Assembly (NCBI RefSeq): GCF_018614135.1
Contig: NZ_JAGGOW010000027.1
Coordinates: 19,117 to 83,116 of the forward strand
Reading direction: 5' to 3'
DNA: 64,000 bases
Source of the DNA: Streptomyces sp. ISL-66
Lineage (GTDB): Bacteria > Actinomycetota > Actinomycetes > Streptomycetales > Streptomycetaceae
The notes under the pieces are model-generated. The model made no database searches. It saw only the letters and a program-made list of their open reading frames with translations, and was not told the origin of the DNA. Positions 36,414 to 44,745 of this stretch are shown one piece after another; positions within the stretch are counted from its first letter, which is position 1; each line of letters begins with the position of its first letter. The translations under genes were made by a program, and so were the position numbers.

Positions 36414-37871
36414 TCAGGCGTCGCGCAGGGCGCGGACGGCCTCCTCGACGCGCTTGCCGTAGTCGGCGTCCGCGGCGTGGAAGTGAGCCAGGTTCTTCTC
36501 GATGACGGACTCGATGGTGACCTGCGACAGGCCGCCGGCGATGTTCGCCACCAGACGCTGCTTCGCGTCCTCGGACATCAGGCGGTAGAGCTCACCGGCC
36601 TGGAAGAAGTCGTCGTCCTTGGTGTGGGCCGGGGCCTCGTGGGTGCCCGTGTAGCCGGAGACGGCCTTCGGGGCGCCCAGCGCCAGGCCGGTCTCGGCCG
36701 GGCCCTGGTACGAGTTGGGCTCGTAGTTCTTGTCGTGGCGCGAGCCGTTGCGCAGCGCCATGACGCCGTCGCGGCCGTAGTTGTCGGCCTTCGTCGCCTT
36801 CGGGGCGTTGACCGGGATCAGGGTGTGGTTCACACCGAGGCGGTAGCGCTGGGCGTCGGCGTACGCGAAGAGACGGCCCTGGAGCATCTTGTCCGGCGAG
36901 GCGGTGATGCCCGGGACGAAGTTGTTCGGGGAGAAGGCGGCCTGCTCGACCTCGGCGAAGACGTTGTCCGGGTTCCGGTCGAGGACCAGACGGCCCACGC
37001 GCTGGAGCGGGTAGTCGCTGTGCGGCCACACCTTGGTGAGGTCGAACGGGTTGAAGCGATAGTCCGCGGCCTCGGCGGCCGGCATGATCTGCACGTAAAG
37101 CGTCCACGAGGGGTTCACACCGCGCTCGATGGCCTGGAGCAGGTCGGTCTGGTGCGAGTTCGCGTCCTTGCCGACGAGCTCGGCGGCCTGCTCGCCCGAC
37201 AGGCAGCGGATGCCCTGGTTCGTCTTGAAGTGGTACTTGACGAAGAAGGCCTCGCCGGACTCGTTCGTCCACTGGTACGTGTGGGAGCCGTAGCCGTTCA
37301 TGTGGCGGTAGGACGCCGGGATGCCGCGGTCACCCATCAGCCAGGTGATCTGGTGCGTCGCCTCGGGGGCGTGCGCCCAGAAGTCCCAGACGTTGTCCGG
37401 CTCCTGCTTGCCCGTGAAGGGGTCGCGCTTCTGGGAGTGGATGAAGTCGGGGAACTTGATCGGGTCCTTGATGAAGAACACCGGGGTGTTGTTGCCGACG
37501 AGGTCGTAGTTGCCCTCTTCGGTGTAGAACTTCAGCGCGAAGCCGCGCGGGTCGCGGACCGCGTCCGCGCCACCCAGCGAGTCGGCCACGGTGGAGAACC
37601 GCAGGAAGGTCTCGGTCTTCTTGCCGACCGTGTTCAGGAACGCGGCGCTGGTGTACGCGGTGACGTCGTCGGTCACCTCGAAGTGGCCGTACGCGGCGCT
37701 GCCGCGGGCGTGCACCACGCGCTCCGGGATGCGCTCGCGGTTGAAGCGGGCGAGCTTCTCCAGGAGCTGCTGGTCCTGGACCAGGAGCGGGCCACCGACG
37801 CCGGCGGTAGCGGAGTTCTGGTTGTCGGCGACCGGGGCGCCAGACTCGGTCGTCAGCGTGCGCTTCGACAT
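36414..37871 (-). CDS. katA: Monofunctional haem catalase
   Basis: A 485-aa clade-3 small-subunit catalase decomposing hydrogen peroxide. The active-site His is in VVHARGSAAYG, the Asn in GNNTPVFFIKDP, and the proximal haem Tyr in LFAYADAQRYRLG. ATG 37871 (MSKRTLTTESGAPVADNQNS) is the usual family start and has GGAAGG upstream; an ATG at 37919 is in frame but would overlap the operator. It is placed between gcl and glxR-hyi, and its promoter carries the same palindromes as the purine genes, which fits removal of peroxide made by urate oxidase. The gene symbol is by family; paralogues probably exist elsewhere. Confidence 0.93.
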   Translation of the reverse strand: MSKRTLTTESGAPVADNQNSATAGVGGPLLVQDQQLLEKLARFNRERIPERVVHARGSAAYGHFEVTDDVTAYTSAAFLNTVGKKTETFLRFSTVADSLGGADAVRDPRGFALKFYTEEGNYDLVGNNTPVFFIKDPIKFPDFIHSQKRDPFTGKQEPDNVWDFWAHAPEATHQITWLMGDRGIPASYRHMNGYGSHTYQWTNESGEAFFVKYHFKTNQGIRCLSGEQAAELVGKDANSHQTDLLQAIERGVNPSWTLYVQIMPAAEAADYRFNPFDLTKVWPHSDYPLQRVGRLVLDRNPDNVFAEVEQAAFSPNNFVPGITASPDKMLQGRLFAYADAQRYRLGVNHTLIPVNAPKATKADNYGRDGVMALRNGSRHDKNYEPNSYQGPAETGLALGAPKAVSGYTGTHEAPAHTKDDDFFQAGELYRLMSEDAKQRLVANIAGGLSQVTIESVIEKNLAHFHAADADYGKRVEEAVRALRDA

Positions 37872-37910
37872 GGTGACCTTCCGTACGGGGAACTGCTGGC
37901 GGAATCCGTC

Positions 37911-37967
37911 TTCCGTCATGCGGAACAGCCTAATTTCGACATGAACTCGACGTCAACAGTTTGTTGA
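37911..37967 (-). promoter_or_regulatory. Catalase promoter with two palindromic operators
   Basis: On the minus strand TTGACG (37956-37951), an 18-bp spacer and TAGGCT (37932-37927) form the core promoter. The AllR-type palindrome TTCCGTCATGCGGAA (37911-37925) lies just downstream of -10. A second, different palindrome TCAACAGTTTGTTGA (37953-37967) overlaps -35. Confidence 0.65.
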
Positions 37968-38071
37968 AAAGAAAGAGGGAGAAGAGGTAATCCGGACGGC
38001 GCCGACGCTTGGGCGCGACAGGACAGGTGTCAGCGCCGACGCCATCCGGAAACTCGGGGCCCCCGAAGGGG

Positions 38072-38113
38072 ACTCCCCCGCAGGGGAGTGGAGCCGTGGC
38101 CCGCGAGCGGGCC
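38072..38113 (-). terminator. Hairpins after glxR
   Basis: Two small perfect hairpins, ACTCCCC-CGCA-GGGGAGT (38072-38089) and GGCCCG-CGAG-CGGGCC (38098-38113), lie just past the glxR stop and probably end the hyi-glxR transcript. Confidence 0.55.
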
Positions 38114-38119
38114 GCGGGA

Positions 38120-39019
38120 TCAGATCTGGGCGCCGGAGAGGCGCTCGACCGCGCGCAGCAGCGCGGAGTGGTCCAGGCCGCCGTCACCCTGGGCACGCAG
38201 CGAGGCGACCAGCTGGGCGACGACCGCGCCGACCGGCAGGGCCGCACCGACGTTGCGGGCGGCGTCGGTGACGATGCCCATGTCCTTGTGGTGCAGGTCG
38301 ATCCGGAAACCGGGCTTGAAGTCGCGGTTCAGGAAGTTGTCCTTCTTGCGGGTCAGGACCGTGGAGCCGGCCAGGCCGCCGTTGAGGACGTCCAGGGCGG
38401 CGGCGAGGTTCACGCCCGACTTCTCGAGGAAGACGACGGCCTCGGCGCACGCCTGGATGTTCACCGCGACGATGAGCTGGTTGGCGGCCTTCACCGTCTG
38501 GCCGGAGCCGTGCGGACCGCACAGGACGATGGTCTTGCCGAGGGCCTCGAGGACCGGCAGGGCCTCGTCGAAGTCGGCCTGCTCGCCACCCACCATGATC
38601 GACAGGACGGCTTCGATGGCGCCGGCCTCGCCGCCGGACACCGGGGCGTCGATGACGCGGATGCCCTTGGCGGCGGCGTTCTTCGCCAGGTCGATCGAGG
38701 TCTGGGGGGTGATCGACGACATGTCGATGATCAGCGCACCGGACTTGGCGTTCTCCAGGATGCCGTTCTCACCGTAGGAGATGGCCTCGACCTGCGGGGA
38801 GGCGGGCACCATCGTGATGATGATGTCGGCGTCCGCGACGGCGGCGGCGATCGAACCGGCGGCGGAGCCACCGGCCGCGGCGAGGCGGTCCAGCTTGTCC
38901 TGCTCCAGCGTGAAGCCGGTGACCGGGTAGCCGGCCTTCAGGAGGTTCTCGGCCATGGGGGAGCCCATGATGCCGAGTCCGATCCAGGCGATCGACGGGA
39001 GCGCAGCGGGGTTGCTCAT
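38120..39019 (-). CDS. glxR: 2-hydroxy-3-oxopropionate (tartronate semialdehyde) reductase
   Basis: A 299-aa member of the beta-hydroxyacid dehydrogenase family that reduces tartronate semialdehyde to D-glycerate with NAD(P)H, using the product of Gcl. The Rossmann motif IGLGIMGSPMAENLL, the substrate motif DAPVSGGEAGA, and the catalytic lysine in GQTVKAANQL are all present. AAGGA lies upstream of ATG 39019. It follows hyi by 74 bp on the same strand; a small perfect palindrome ACGAA-AAG-TTCGT at 39048-39060 lies in that gap. Confidence 0.95.
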   Translation of the reverse strand: MSNPAALPSIAWIGLGIMGSPMAENLLKAGYPVTGFTLEQDKLDRLAAAGGSAAGSIAAAVADADIIITMVPASPQVEAISYGENGILENAKSGALIIDMSSITPQTSIDLAKNAAAKGIRVIDAPVSGGEAGAIEAVLSIMVGGEQADFDEALPVLEALGKTIVLCGPHGSGQTVKAANQLIVAVNIQACAEAVVFLEKSGVNLAAALDVLNGGLAGSTVLTRKKDNFLNRDFKPGFRIDLHHKDMGIVTDAARNVGAALPVGAVVAQLVASLRAQGDGGLDHSALLRAVERLSGAQI

Positions 39020-39093
39020 GATGAGGGTCCTTCTCTTAATGCTTTGTACGAAAAGTTCGTGTGTTGCCTGGCTGTTCGCCCGGACTTTTCCGC

Positions 39094-39927
39094 TTACTTC
39101 GCGGCGCGGGCCTCGGCCGGCAGGAACGCGAAGGACGCGGCGGCGTCTGCGGCCTTGTACTCAAGACCGACATAACCGTCGTAACCGGCCTTCTGGAGCT
39201 GGTCGAGCAGCTCTTCGAGGGGCAGGTCACCGGTGCCGGGGGCACCTCGTCCCGGCTTGTCCGCGATCTGGACGTGCCCGGTCTTGGCGGCGTACTTTTC
39301 GATGACCTCGGAGAGGTCCTCATCGTTCATCGCCAGGTGGTACAGGTCGAGCAGGAACTTGGCGTTGCCGAGGCCGGTGGCCTCGTTCACCTTGTCCACC
39401 ACCTCGATGCCGGCCGGGGCGCTCACCAGCGGGTAGAGCGGCGACTCGGGCTTGTTGAGGGTTTCGATCAGGAGGATCGCGCCCACGCGGTCCGCGGCCC
39501 GGGCCGCCACGACCAGGTTCTTCAGCGCGAGCTCGTCCTGAACGGCCGGGTCCACGCCTTCGACGCGGTTGCCGTAGAGGGCGTTGAGCGCCTTGCAGCC
39601 CACCGAGGCGGCGAAGTCCGCCGCCACGTTGATGTTGGCGTTGAAGCGGTCCGACTCCTCACCGGGAACCGACACCGCGCCGCGGTCCGGCCCCGGCAGC
39701 TGGCCGGCGTAGAAGTTCAGGCCCACCAGCTGGGTGCCGGCGTCCTCAAGAGCCTTCTTGAGGGCGTCGAGCTCCGCCTGGGCGGGGGTGGGGGTCTCGA
39801 TCCAGGGCCACCACAGCTCGACCGCCGTGAAGCCCGCTGCGGCGGCAGCCGCGGGACGCTCCAGGAGCGGGAGTTCCGTGAAGAGGATCGAAAGGTTTAC
39901 ATCGAAGCGCTGGTCCGTGTATCCCAT
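39094..39927 (-). CDS. hyi: Hydroxypyruvate isomerase
   Basis: A 277-aa TIM-barrel enzyme of the AP-endonuclease-2-like isomerase family interconverting tartronate semialdehyde and hydroxypyruvate. Typical features are RFDVNLSILFTELPLLERPAA at the N terminus, GFTAVELWWPW, LIETLNKPESP with a metal-ligand Glu, KFLLDLYHLAMND, HVQIADKPGRGAPGTG and GLEYKA. Start ATG 39927 (MGYTDQRFD) fits the family; AAGGAG is 13 bases upstream, somewhat far. It is first gene of hyi-glxR. Streptomyces coelicolor has the same pair beside gcl in an AllR-controlled cluster (from memory). Confidence 0.94.
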   Translation of the reverse strand: MGYTDQRFDVNLSILFTELPLLERPAAAAAAGFTAVELWWPWIETPTPAQAELDALKKALEDAGTQLVGLNFYAGQLPGPDRGAVSVPGEESDRFNANINVAADFAASVGCKALNALYGNRVEGVDPAVQDELALKNLVVAARAADRVGAILLIETLNKPESPLYPLVSAPAGIEVVDKVNEATGLGNAKFLLDLYHLAMNDEDLSEVIEKYAAKTGHVQIADKPGRGAPGTGDLPLEELLDQLQKAGYDGYVGLEYKAADAAASFAFLPAEARAAK

Positions 39928-39943
39928 GAGGGGTGTGCGCTCC

Positions 39944-40008
39944 TTCCGTATCGCGGAAGTTAATTTCTGCCTGATGGAAGACTGCAAGCCCGGTGTCGCA
40001 CTTGTCAA
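39944..40008 (-). promoter_or_regulatory. hyi-glxR promoter with paired AllR-type operators
   Basis: On the minus strand TTGACA (40008-40003), 18-bp spacer, CAGTCT (39984-39979). Downstream are TTCTGCCTGATGGAA (39965-39979) and the perfect TTCCGTATCGCGGAA (39944-39958), centres 21 bp apart, the second reaching the ribosome site. Confidence 0.65.
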
Positions 40009-40109
40009 GTACCGGCTCCCGAAAAGTCCTGCTCGCCGACCGCCCGACCGCCACCTCCCCGAGGGGGCGCCATCGCGCCGGGCCTCCTGGTCCGGGTAGC
40101 TTGAGCCGC

Positions 40110-40361
40110 GTGCGATTGAGAGTGGAGTTCACGACCGAGCCCTTCGATCTGGAAGAGGCGCCAGCCCATGCCGTGGCCGCTCGCGAGGTCATTCAGAAGG
40201 CCCGACTGGACGCGGTGGACGTCGGCCCGTTCGGCAACACCGCCGAAGGGGAGTCCGAGGACGTACTGAGCGCGGTCGCCGCGCTGCTGCGCGACTCCCT
40301 GGAGGCCGGAGCCACGCGCGTCTCGCTCCAGGTCAACGTCATCCGGGAGGACACCCCATGA
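40110..40361 (+). CDS. MTH1187-type thiamine-binding-like small protein
   Basis: An 83-aa protein starting at GTG 40110. The pattern VEFTTEPF near the start, VDVGPFGNTAEGE in the middle and GATRVSLQVNV at the end matches the MTH1187/YkoF-like family of small ferredoxin-fold proteins, some of which bind thiamine. This would fit with Gcl, a ThDP enzyme, nearby, but the link is inference. It overlaps the next gene by ATGA (40358-40361), so the two are co-translated. Confidence 0.65.
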   Translation: MRLRVEFTTEPFDLEEAPAHAVAAREVIQKARLDAVDVGPFGNTAEGESEDVLSAVAALLRDSLEAGATRVSLQVNVIREDTP

Positions 40362-40756
40362 CCGAGCCTCGCGACCACCCCTTCGTCACCGCGGTCAAGC
40401 CGCTGGTGGACGCGATGGGCGGCGAGCTGATGGACCCGGCCCTGGCCCAGCCCGACGACGTCGTGCTCGCCTGGGAGGGCCAGGACCTGCTGGCCGTACG
40501 GCTTCCGCAGCTCTCGGACTCGCTGGACCACATCCTGGCCGCGCTGGAGCGCCGACACGGCGTACCGTTGTCCCAGCTCGACCGGAAGTCCAAGCAGGAC
40601 GTCGTACGGATACTCGAGGCGCGCGGCGCCTTTTCCGTACGGCACGGTGTGGAGACGGTCGCGGGGGCCCTGGGCGTAAGCCGTTTCACGGTCTACAACT
40701 ATTTGAACCGGGACTCGAACACCCCCAAAAGCAACACCGGAACCAACCAAGAGTGA
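40358..40756 (+). CDS. Helix-turn-helix protein upstream of the urate operon
   Basis: A 132-aa protein. Residues ~70-120 read SKQDVVRILEARGAFSVRHGVETVAGALGVSRFTVYNYLNR, a Fis/PucR-C-type HTH in overlapping parts, with the recognition helix in GVSRFTVYNYLN. The N-terminal ~65 residues (FVTAVKPLVDAMGGEL, DDVVLAWEGQDLLAVRL) look like a small sensor or dimerisation part. It lies directly upstream of the uric acid operon and is a candidate regulator of it, perhaps the one that reads the TCAACA-N3-TGTTGA sites (inference). Confidence 0.7.
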   Translation: MTEPRDHPFVTAVKPLVDAMGGELMDPALAQPDDVVLAWEGQDLLAVRLPQLSDSLDHILAALERRHGVPLSQLDRKSKQDVVRILEARGAFSVRHGVETVAGALGVSRFTVYNYLNRDSNTPKSNTGTNQE

Positions 40757-40779
40757 AGCATTCTTGACCCACGGTGACG

Positions 40780-40813
40780 AGCCGCCGCCCAATTCATCCG
40801 GGCGGCGGCTTTT
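40780..40813 (+). terminator. Terminator after the HTH gene
   Basis: AGCCGCCGCCC pairs perfectly with GGGCGGCGGCT around a 9-nt loop and is followed by TTTTG. Confidence 0.85.
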
Positions 40814-40827
40814 GTGTACGGGAAGTT

Positions 40828-40868
40828 TCAACAAAGTGTTGACGCCGTGTTGTCCAGGGCGTTAGCTA
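40828..40868 (+). promoter_or_regulatory. uraD-uraH-pucL promoter with TCAACA palindrome
   Basis: TTGACG (40839-40844), 18-bp spacer, TAGCTA (40863-40868). A perfect palindrome TCAACAAAGTGTTGA (40828-40842) overlaps -35. No TTCC-N7-GGAA site is present, unlike the other promoters of the pathway. Confidence 0.65.
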
Positions 40869-40910
40869 TGCGCAGCCCGTCAAAGCAACAACAGGCCACG
40901 GAGGCCTACC

Positions 40911-41426
40911 GTGACTTCGAGTCCGACCCCGGGTCTCACCCGGTTCAACACCTTGGACGACAGCGCGGCCACGGCCGAACTGCACGAGGTGTGCGCCAGC
41001 TCGGCATGGGTGAGCAAGCTGCTCGCCCAGCGCCCCTTCACCAGCGTCGACACCCTGTTCTCCGCGAACGAGGCCGCCATGGCCGAGCTCACCGCCGAGG
41101 ACCTGGCCGAGGCGATGGGAGGCCACGCGCCGATCGGCCGGCCGAAGCCGGGAGACCCGACCTCCGCCCGCGAGCAGCGTGGCATGGCCGGTGCCTCGGA
41201 GGAGCTCAAGACCGAGCTCCTCGAACTGAACCTGGCCTACCAGGACAAGTTCGGCCACGTCTTCCTCATCTGCGCCACCGGGGCGACCGGCGAGTTCATG
41301 AGGGACGCGGTCAAGGTCCGGATCGAGAACTCGCCGGAGCAGGAGCGCGAAATCGCTCGCGGCGAGCTCGTCAAGATCAACCGGATCCGCCTGACCCGTC
41401 TCGTGGAATCCGCGGAAGGAGAGTAA
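40911..41426 (+). CDS. uraD: OHCU decarboxylase
   Basis: A 171-aa enzyme that decarboxylates 2-oxo-4-hydroxy-4-carboxy-5-ureidoimidazoline to S-allantoin, the third step of urate breakdown. The family motifs GHAPIGRPKPGD (catalytic His and Pro), SAREQRGMAG (Glu/Gln) and FVFLICATGATGEFM-like FGHVFLICATG are present. Start GTG 40911 has GGAGG 6 bases upstream. It is the first gene of a tight uraD-uraH-pucL operon. Confidence 0.94.
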   Translation: MTSSPTPGLTRFNTLDDSAATAELHEVCASSAWVSKLLAQRPFTSVDTLFSANEAAMAELTAEDLAEAMGGHAPIGRPKPGDPTSAREQRGMAGASEELKTELLELNLAYQDKFGHVFLICATGATGEFMRDAVKVRIENSPEQEREIARGELVKINRIRLTRLVESAEGE

Positions 41427-41434
41427 GACCGAGC

Positions 41435-41824
41435 ATGAGCACTGAGACCACCGCGTCGGTGTCCACGCACATCCTGGACACCAGCATCGGGAAGCCCGCC
41501 GAAGGTGTCGCGATCTCCCTGTCGGCCCGTACGGGTCCGGGCGGCGAGTGGGCGGCCCTGGGCGGCTCCGCCACCGATGTGGACGGGCGCTGCAAGGACC
41601 TGCCGGCCCTGCCGGAGGGCACCACCCACGTACGTCTCGACTTCGAGACCGAGACGTACTTCTCAAAGAAGCAAGCCGAGGCGCAGCAGGACGCCCCCCG
41701 CGTAAGGGACAGCGGTGCGTTCTTCCCCGAGGTCACCATCACCTTCTCGGTGAACCCGGGCGAGCACTATCACGTACCGCTGCTGCTCAACCCGTTCGGC
41801 TACTCCGTTTACCGAGGGAGCTAG
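41435..41824 (+). CDS. uraH: 5-hydroxyisourate hydrolase
   Basis: A 129-aa transthyretin-related protein hydrolysing 5-hydroxyisourate to OHCU. Conserved features are STHILDTSIGKPA near the N terminus with the active-site His, an internal Arg in THVRLDFETE, and the diagnostic C-terminal YRGS tetrapeptide, here at the very end. It starts 8 bp after the uraD stop, and its stop is 1 bp from the pucL start. Confidence 0.96.
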   Translation: MSTETTASVSTHILDTSIGKPAEGVAISLSARTGPGGEWAALGGSATDVDGRCKDLPALPEGTTHVRLDFETETYFSKKQAEAQQDAPRVRDSGAFFPEVTITFSVNPGEHYHVPLLLNPFGYSVYRGS

Positions 41825-41825
41825 C

Positions 41826-42749
41826 ATGGCCACGATTCTGGGCCAGAACCAGTACGGCAAGGCAGAGAACCGCGTCGTCAAGATCACGCGGGACGGCGAC
41901 ACCCACCACATCAAGGACCTGAACGTCTCGGTCGCCCTTTCGGGCGACATGGACGACGTCCACTACTCCGGCTCGAACGCCAACGTGCTTCCGACGGACA
42001 CCACCAAGAACACGGTGTACGCGTTCGCCAAGGAGTACGGCATCGAGTCCGCCGAGCAGTTCGGCATCCACCTGGCGCGCTGGTTCGTCAACAGCCAGGA
42101 GCCGATCCAGAAGGCGCGCATCCGGATCGAGGAGTACTCCTGGTCCCGGATCGCCACCTCGGACGCGAACTCCAAGTTCATCGGCGCCGACGAGGTGAAC
42201 CACTCCTTCGTCCGCGAGGGCATGGAGACCCGCGTCACCCAGATCACGTACGACGGCCAGAACTGGGAGGTCATCTCCGGCCTCAAGGACCTGGTCGTCA
42301 TGAACTCCACGAACTCCGAGTTCTGGGGTTACGTGAAGGACAAGTACACGACGCTGAAGGAGGCCTACGACCGCATCCTGGCGACCCAGGTTTCGGCCCG
42401 CTGGCGCTTCAACTGGTCGGACGACGAGCAGCGGATGCCCAACTGGGAGAAGTCCTACGCCGAGACCCGCAAGCACATGCTCCAGGCCTTCGCGGAGACC
42501 TACTCCCTCTCGCTGCAGCAGACCCTGTACCAGATGGGTTCGCGTATCATCAACCACCGTTCGGAGATCGACGAGGTCCGCTTCTCGCTCCCGAACAAGC
42601 ACCACTTCCTCGTCGACCTGGAGCCCTTCGGTCTCAAGAACGACAACGAGGTCTACTTCGCCGCGGACCGTCCGTACGGTCTGATCGAGGCGACGGTCCT
42701 GCGCGACGGTGTCGACGCCCGTATCCCCGTGGACATGACCAACCTCTGA
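41826..42749 (+). CDS. pucL: Urate oxidase (uricase)
   Basis: A 307-aa cofactor-free uricase oxidising urate to 5-hydroxyisourate with release of hydrogen peroxide. The N-terminal ILGQNQYGKAENRVVKI carries the catalytic lysine region, DTTKNTVYAFAKEYG holds the substrate Thr, and LPNKHHFLVDLEPFGL is a family signature near the C terminus. Length is normal. Unlike Bacillus PucL there is no fused OHCU decarboxylase; here that is uraD. The ribosome site lies within the end of uraH. Confidence 0.97.
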   Translation: MATILGQNQYGKAENRVVKITRDGDTHHIKDLNVSVALSGDMDDVHYSGSNANVLPTDTTKNTVYAFAKEYGIESAEQFGIHLARWFVNSQEPIQKARIRIEEYSWSRIATSDANSKFIGADEVNHSFVREGMETRVTQITYDGQNWEVISGLKDLVVMNSTNSEFWGYVKDKYTTLKEAYDRILATQVSARWRFNWSDDEQRMPNWEKSYAETRKHMLQAFAETYSLSLQQTLYQMGSRIINHRSEIDEVRFSLPNKHHFLVDLEPFGLKNDNEVYFAADRPYGLIEATVLRDGVDARIPVDMTNL

Positions 42750-42761
42750 TGTGGCGGGCGC

Positions 42762-42790
42762 GTCCCGGGGCTCCGCAGTGGCCCCGGGAC
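42762..42790 (+). terminator. pucL terminator
   Basis: GTCCCGGGG pairs with CCCCGGGAC around an 11-nt loop, 12 bp after the pucL stop. Confidence 0.7.
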
Positions 42791-42948
42791 CGTGCGAAAC
42801 CCTTCAGTACGTCCAACTTCCTGAATCGGCACCCGGACGCACCCCACGGGGCGGCAGTACTGTCAGCTGTCAAGGCCCCCGGCTCCGGCACTCAAATCCC
42901 CTGGGTTTTGCCGTGCCCGCACCGCCACTGAAAGCACGAGGAAGTCCC

Positions 42949-44352
42949 ATGGCAGCATCGGCAGCCAATGACAGCGCCGTAGCGCGCATCGTCATCGAAA
43001 ACTGTGCGATTGCAACCGTTGACGCGAACGACACCGAGTACGCCTCGGGCTACGTGGTCGTCGCCGGCAACAAGATCGAGTCGATCGGTGCGGGCAAAGC
43101 CCCCGAGAACCTCGGCAATGTGGTCCGCCGCATCGACGGCACGGGTCACCTCGTCACCCCGGGCCTGGTCAACACCCACCACCACTTCTACCAGTGGATC
43201 ACCCGTGGACTGGCCACCGACCACAACCTCTTCAACTGGCTCGTCGCGCTGTACCCGACCTGGGCGCGCATCGACGAGCAGATGACGTACACGGCCGCGC
43301 AGGGCTCCCTCGGCGCGATGGCCAAGGGCGGCGTCACCACCGCCATGGACCACCACTACGTGTACCCCAAGGGCTCCGGCGACCTCTCCGGCTCGATCAT
43401 CCGCGCCGCGTCCGAGATGGGCGTCCGCTTCACCCTCGCCCGCGGTTCCATGGACCGCAGCGTGAAGGACGGCGGCCTGCCGCCGGACCACGCCGTCGAG
43501 ACCCTCGAAGGTGCGCTCGCCGACACCGAGGCGACCGTGAAGAAGTACCACGACGCCTCCTTCGACGCGATGACCCAGGTCGCCGTCGCCCCGTGCTCCC
43601 CCTTCTCGGTCTCCACCGAGCTGCTGAAGCAGGGCGCCGAGCTGGCCCGCCGCCTGGGTGTGCGCATGCACACGCACGGCTCGGAGACCGTCGAGGAAGA
43701 GCAGTTCTGCAAGGAACTGTTCGGCATGGGCCCGACCGACTACTTCGAGTCGACCGGCTGGCTCGGCGAGGACGTGTGGATGGCGCACAGCGTCCACATG
43801 AACGACTCCGACATCGCCGCCTTCGCCCGCACCAAGACCGGTGTCGCGCACTGCCCTTCCTCCAACGCCCGTCTGGCCGCCGGCATCGCCCGCGTCCCGG
43901 ACATGCTCGCCGCCGGCGTCCCGGTCGGCCTCGGCGTGGACGGCACCGCCTCCAACGAGTCCGGTGAACTGCACACCGAACTGCGCAACGCGCTGCTGAT
44001 CAACCGCCTGAACCCGGTCCACCGCGAGCGCGCCCTCAACGCGCGCCAGGCCCTGCGCCTCGGCACCTACGGCGGCGCCCAGGTCCTCGGCCGCGCCGAC
44101 AACATCGGCTCGCTCGAAGTCGGCAAGTGCGCCGACCTCGTGATGTGGAACGTGAGCACGTTCCTGCACTCCTCGATCGCCGACCCGGTCACCGCGCTGG
44201 TCTTCGGTGCGGCGGCCCCGGTGACGGCCTCGTTCGTCAACGGCAAGCAGATCGTGGAGAACAACCGACTTCTCTTCGCCGACGAGGACGCGATCGCCGT
44301 GTCCACCCGGGAAGAGGCCCAGCGCCTCGCGCGGATCTCCGCGCAGGCCTGA
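42949..44352 (+). CDS. 8-oxoguanine deaminase-type amidohydrolase
   Basis: A 467-aa metal-dependent deaminase of the TrzN/AtzB-like amidohydrolase group. Metal and catalytic residues are seen in VNTHHHFYQWITRG, MHTHGSET, MAHSVHMNDSD and GLGVDGTASNESGE. Homologues deaminate 8-oxoguanine to urate, which would feed directly into the uricase operon just upstream. GAGGA lies before ATG 42949. The exact substrate (8-oxoguanine, isocytosine or other) cannot be decided by reading. Confidence 0.85.
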   Translation: MAASAANDSAVARIVIENCAIATVDANDTEYASGYVVVAGNKIESIGAGKAPENLGNVVRRIDGTGHLVTPGLVNTHHHFYQWITRGLATDHNLFNWLVALYPTWARIDEQMTYTAAQGSLGAMAKGGVTTAMDHHYVYPKGSGDLSGSIIRAASEMGVRFTLARGSMDRSVKDGGLPPDHAVETLEGALADTEATVKKYHDASFDAMTQVAVAPCSPFSVSTELLKQGAELARRLGVRMHTHGSETVEEEQFCKELFGMGPTDYFESTGWLGEDVWMAHSVHMNDSDIAAFARTKTGVAHCPSSNARLAAGIARVPDMLAAGVPVGLGVDGTASNESGELHTELRNALLINRLNPVHRERALNARQALRLGTYGGAQVLGRADNIGSLEVGKCADLVMWNVSTFLHSSIADPVTALVFGAAAPVTASFVNGKQIVENNRLLFADEDAIAVSTREEAQRLARISAQA

Positions 44353-44393
44353 TCCCACGGAGTTCGGCCGGGGGGGACGGCCCCCGGCCGGCG

Positions 44394-44420
44394 GCCGCGG
44401 ACCCGAGCGGGGTCCGCGGC
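44394..44420 (+). terminator. Terminator after the deaminase
   Basis: GCCGCGGACCC pairs with GGGTCCGCGGC around a short GAGCG loop. The rest of 44353-44745 holds no gene; it must contain the permease promoter, which I could not place. Confidence 0.7.
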
Positions 44421-44745
44421 AGTCGTTCCCGGGTAGCGCCCGAGGTTTTTCACCGAGGGCGCCCCGGGGGCGGTGACTCGTGCACCTTGCTGCGCAGCTC
44501 TCGCAACGCGCCACTGCCACGGCACTCCCAGCTCTTTTGCGCTTCCGGCAGCGACTGCGGGCGGTCCCCCGCCGACCGTCTGCCGCCACCGCGTGGAACC
44601 GACTCGGGCGAATCGTTTCCACACCGCTTGGGACACAGCACCCGGCACCACCCACAACTCCACAAAGGCTCGACTAGCACCGCTTTCGCACCACCTCCAT
44701 GACACCCACGTCCCTGCCGACGTGTTTAACCGACCGGAGGAAGCC

